Source: a virus
Length of the DNA stretch: 56,454 nt
Strand: one strand, 5' to 3'
Virus record (IMG/VR): IMGVR_UViG_3300047317_000385
Location: 1-56,454 of that record
In this document: positions 54,081-56,454 of the stretch, piece by piece
Layout of the letters: each line of letters begins with the position of its first letter
How positions within the stretch are numbered: position 1 is the stretch's first letter
Position numbers and translations under genes: made by a program
The notes under the pieces: model-generated
Told to the model about the DNA's origin: nothing
Databases searched by the model: none
What the model saw: the letters and a program-made list of their open reading frames with translations, nothing else

Positions 54081-54542
54081 TCACTGGTCGGCCCCCGCGG
54101 TCAGACGCTTGACGCGCTCTACCTGACCGTCAGCGGCCCGGTCGATCCAGAAGTCGAACCCGTGCTCCTGGTCGAGTGGGCAACCGCCACAGGAAACCTC
54201 GTGAGCCAGGTTGACGTAGCACAGCGGACAATGCGGCCACGTCCGATCCTCGTACTGCTTGCCGTAGCCCACCACGGGATCGTCGGTCGCGCCCATCAGG
54301 TAGAGCGGGTCGCCGCCGGCCTTGCCGATCAGGTCCATGCAGTTGCCGACGATCGCCCAATGCGACGCCATCAACGGGTCGTAGTTCGCCAGCGTGTCCT
54401 CGCCCTGTAGCTCCGCCGCCATGTTCCTCGCCGCCTCCACACCCGACTTAGCGATCAGGTGACTCAGGCCACGCTTCTCGATGGCGTCTTTCAACAGGTT
54501 CCAGTGCCGGTCGCAGACACGCATCCCCCCGTGCTCGGTCAT
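54081..54542 (-). CDS. Hypothetical zinc-binding protein, 153 aa
   Basis: ATG at 54542 overlaps the upstream stop. N-terminal MRVCDRHWNLLKDAIEKRGL, a middle domain (HWAIVGNCMDLIGKAGGDPLYLMG) and WPHCPLCYVNLAHEVSCGGCPLD, a CxxC...CxxC site. The MRVCDRHW...CPLC arrangement recurs in phage proteins of unknown function. Confidence 0.7.
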   Translation of the reverse strand: MTEHGGMRVCDRHWNLLKDAIEKRGLSHLIAKSGVEAARNMAAELQGEDTLANYDPLMASHWAIVGNCMDLIGKAGGDPLYLMGATDDPVVGYGKQYEDRTWPHCPLCYVNLAHEVSCGGCPLDQEHGFDFWIDRAADGQVERVKRLTAGADQ

Positions 54543-54748
54543 AGCCAGCCCTGCTCATCGAGCGTCGCCAGCGCAGTCACCTTGTCGGGCCATCCGAGCA
54601 GCGGATCTTCGACCATCGCCTCGGCGACGTCGTCAAAGAACTCGGCGGGCAGCTCGTAGCCCTGCTTGCCGGTCTCCGCGTCAACCTCGAATCCCTGCTC
54701 GTTCCCCACGATCTCGCGGGCGAAGAACTCTGCGACGGTGGCCTTCAT
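54539..54748 (-). CDS. Small acidic protein, 69 aa
   Basis: ATG at 54748 overlaps the upstream stop as ATGA. Acidic and helical (TVAEFFAREIVG, EFFDDVAEAMVEDPLLGWPDKVTALATLDEQGW). No domain recognised. Confidence 0.65.
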   Translation of the reverse strand: MKATVAEFFAREIVGNEQGFEVDAETGKQGYELPAEFFDDVAEAMVEDPLLGWPDKVTALATLDEQGWL

Positions 54749-55794
54749 GCGCTCAGGCCGCTCAGTGCGTCCGCTGTCTTGTGCAGGATCGACTTCAACT
54801 CGTCGCCGTACCCGAACCTCTCCTGCATGACCTCGATCGAGCGGTGCAGGTCGCCGCCGTCCTCGTGACGTTCCCCAGCAGCCTTCCAGTCGCAGACCAT
54901 CTCGATGAGATCAAGGATCGACATCGACCGGATCCGGCTGCGCCGCCACTCAGCGAGCAGCGTGCCCTCGAAGGTTAGGCCGCGATGCGATGAGCGCTTA
55001 CCACTGATGCACGCCCGGATGTTGCTCGCGCTGGCCGTCTCATGCCCGTGCGCTCGAAGCGCCGCCGCCATCTTGTTCGCGCCCATCGTCGTCAGGTCCA
55101 GCTCGGGACAGTAGACGACGTACTTCGGTTCCTGTTCGTTTAGACCGGTGTCGTAGGCGTGCTGCACATCCTCGCTGCTCGTAGCCCACGAGAGGTTTCC
55201 AATGGCGTTGTGCTTTGGATCGCCGTCAAGGTGATTGACGATGGGCTTGCCGTCAGGGTTCGGAATAAACGCTTCTGCCACCAAGCGATGAACCTGGAAG
55301 CTCTCTCCGATCCCCTCGCGGTAGAGGATGATCCGCAGCCGCCCATCTGCGCCAACCTGCGCCGTCCGAATGCGCTCTTGGACCTTGTACTCACCGTTGC
55401 CGCGCGAGACGGTCCTTGCGACGCTCCGAACATCGCCGTGGTTGCTCACGTCGTAAAGACCCTCGTAGTCCGCCACCGGCTGCCACTCAAGCGGGGGTCG
55501 CTCTCCGTGCTCAGGATGATGACTGTTCGCCTGATAGTGATGCTCGAGCGCGGCGCCGAGCGCGGCGCGCGCATCTTCGTACTCGGGCGTGCCGACCGTC
55601 GTCTCCGCCAAGCCCGGAGTCATCCGGTCGAACGCCTCCAACTCCGGTGGCGCCAGCTTCGAGTGGTCGTGGCGCTGACCGCGTCGCAACAGGTCGAGCA
55701 CGCACCTATGGAGCCACGCTCGCACCGTCTCGATGTGCTGCCAGGTGTCCGGCCGGGAGTCGGCCACACACAGATCGTACTCCGCGGTCCTCAC
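54745..55794 (-). CDS. DUF5662-like protein interrupted by a NUMOD4-HNH endonuclease domain
   Basis: 349 residues from GTG 55794, which overlaps the upstream stop as GTGA. The first 95 residues (HIETVRAWLHRCVLDLLRRGQRHDHSKLAPPELEAFDRM, then ALEHHYQANSHHPEHG) and the last 65 (MSILDLIEMVCDWKAAG, SIEVMQERFGYGDELKSILHKTAD) together make one DUF5662-type HD-like protein. Between HHPEHG and MSILDL lies a domain of about 190 residues: WQPVADYEGLYDVSNHGDVRS (NUMOD4), then VHRLVAEAFIPNPDGKPIVNHLDGDPKHNAIGNLSWAT (HNH) and a C-terminal DNA-binding repeat. All are in one frame with no stop. No intein ends are present. Confidence 0.85.
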   Translation of the reverse strand: MRTAEYDLCVADSRPDTWQHIETVRAWLHRCVLDLLRRGQRHDHSKLAPPELEAFDRMTPGLAETTVGTPEYEDARAALGAALEHHYQANSHHPEHGERPPLEWQPVADYEGLYDVSNHGDVRSVARTVSRGNGEYKVQERIRTAQVGADGRLRIILYREGIGESFQVHRLVAEAFIPNPDGKPIVNHLDGDPKHNAIGNLSWATSSEDVQHAYDTGLNEQEPKYVVYCPELDLTTMGANKMAAALRAHGHETASASNIRACISGKRSSHRGLTFEGTLLAEWRRSRIRSMSILDLIEMVCDWKAAGERHEDGGDLHRSIEVMQERFGYGDELKSILHKTADALSGLSA

Positions 55795-56132
55795 GGGATG
55801 ACCTCCAACTCGACACGCCACACCTCAATGTCGGGGTCGTACTTACCGTTGATGCCAGCGAACGCCTCGCGGAACGCGGCCTCGTCAGCGAAACCCTCGC
55901 GCAGCGTCTCGACAGTGTTCAGGTAGCCAAGGCGTTGACGCTCGCAGGAGACGACGCGCGCACGCCCGATGCTCGGCTTGCCACGCCCAGGCTGAACCGC
56001 GAACTCCTTGCCCTCAACGTAGATGCACTGCTCGCGCCACCACGGAGACTGCGGGTTGTCCGAGCACAGCCGGCGCGTGACCGACTTCTCTCCGGCCATC
56101 ACCTTCGCTGCGAGCGCGGGCCGGAAGATCAT
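55791..56132 (-). CDS. ASCH-like (PUA-fold) protein
   Basis: 113 residues, ATG at 56132 overlapping the junction-spanning gene. Seen: MIFRPALAAKVMAGEKSVTRRLCSDNPQSPWW, then YVEGKEFAVQPGRGKPSIGRARVVSCERQRLG and EAFREAFAGINGKYDPDIEVWRVEL, the pattern of ASCH-type proteins (F-x-x-x-L...G-x-K-x-x-T-x-R...VQPGRG). Known: ASCH is predicted to bind RNA or modified nucleotides. Its role here is unknown. Confidence 0.75.
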   Translation of the reverse strand: MIFRPALAAKVMAGEKSVTRRLCSDNPQSPWWREQCIYVEGKEFAVQPGRGKPSIGRARVVSCERQRLGYLNTVETLREGFADEAAFREAFAGINGKYDPDIEVWRVELEVIP

Positions 56133-56454
56133 GCTGCGACCTCGTCATCATCGACAGCTAGATCAAAGACGCGCTCGCCCAGGAGCTCGGCGTGATCGAA
56201 CGCCCACCGGAACCAAAGCGTGCTCTCACAGTCCCAGGTGTAGAGATCGAACGGGTCTGACAATCGCGTGTCCCATTGACCCATTTCGGTCAAGCGCACA
56301 CCGTCGTAGTCGCACGCTATCGCCTCCCAGTCGGGGTACGCTATCGCACCATAAGATCGTTGCTCGCTGTTGGGATAACGGCCAACGAGGTTGTGCAGAT
56401 CGGCGTAGCAACAGATCGTGAAAATGCGCGCGTCGGGCCTCGGATCGAGTAGCC
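56129..56454 (-). CDS. Junction-spanning hypothetical protein, C-terminal part
   Basis: Continuation of the gene at 1-341: the frame is open from 56454 down to the TGA at 56129, and bases 56328-56454 duplicate 1-127. C-terminal sequence includes YPDWEAIACDYDGVRLTEMGQWD and LYTWDCESTLWFRWAFDHAELLG. The full gene is 179 residues. Confidence 0.6.
   Translation of the reverse strand, partial: LLDPRPDARIFTICCYADLHNLVGRYPNSEQRSYGAIAYPDWEAIACDYDGVRLTEMGQWDTRLSDPFDLYTWDCESTLWFRWAFDHAELLGERVFDLAVDDDEVAA
56328..56454. repeat. 127-bp exact terminal direct repeat, right copy
   Basis: Identical to bases 1-127. Should be collapsed when closing the circle. Confidence 0.95.

Noticed and set aside
54745-55794. 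Intein in the DUF5662-like protein
   Set aside because: No Cys/Ser at the N edge, no HN plus Cys/Ser/Thr at the C edge, and no Hint-type motifs.

Overview
The window is a complete or near-complete genome of a tailed double-stranded DNA phage, about 56.3 kb once closed into a circle. The last 127 bases repeat the first 127 exactly, and one 179-residue gene reads in frame through that junction. The order terminase, portal/MuF, protease, capsid, tail tube, frameshifted tail chaperone, tape measure, Dit and tail tip, with no sheath or baseplate genes, indicates a siphovirus. High GC, strong AAGGAG ribosome sites, lipoproteins in the lysis region and actinobacterial-looking tRNAs suggest an actinobacterial host. 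That host call is inference. I found no integrase, excisionase, DNA polymerase, primase or helicase.

Layout. Almost everything is on the minus strand, so functions run from right to left. 56454-49971: small accessory genes, then terminase. 49923-43303: small head proteins, portal-MuF fusion and capsid protease. 43303-42983: an initiator-like tRNA, a second tRNA-like element and terminators. 42842-27515: capsid with fused scaffold, head-tail and tail genes. 27460-22265: lysis and envelope block with two lipoproteins, small membrane proteins and a LAGLIDADG gene. 22264-21459: a gene-free stretch dense in inverted repeats, possibly an origin. 21458-12089: recombination and DNA metabolism (ERF annealing protein, Toprim protein, cytosine methyltransferase, PD-(D/E)XK nuclease, HNH, RusA). 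11962-5943: DUF932 protein, then queC-queD-queE-folE-ParB-like-dpdA. 5759-3466: a small plus-strand operon with a HARE-HTH protein. 3261-700: an IclR-like regulator and small genes, then a tRNA-Leu and a structured RNA candidate.

How it works together. FolE, QueD, QueE and QueC would make preQ0, and the DpdA-like transglycosylase would put it into DNA. No QueF or Gat partner was seen, so dPreQ0 is the simplest predicted base. The cytosine methyltransferase adds a second possible modification. The most unusual points are: queE is readable only by skipping five bases between two ACC codons; an HNH homing-endonuclease domain sits inside a DUF5662-like protein; two tRNAs have odd structures and each is followed directly by a structured RNA candidate; and a repeated leader (ATCCCAACCGAAAGGAG) and a repeated -10-like element (GGTTATTATGC) mark the starts of transcription units.
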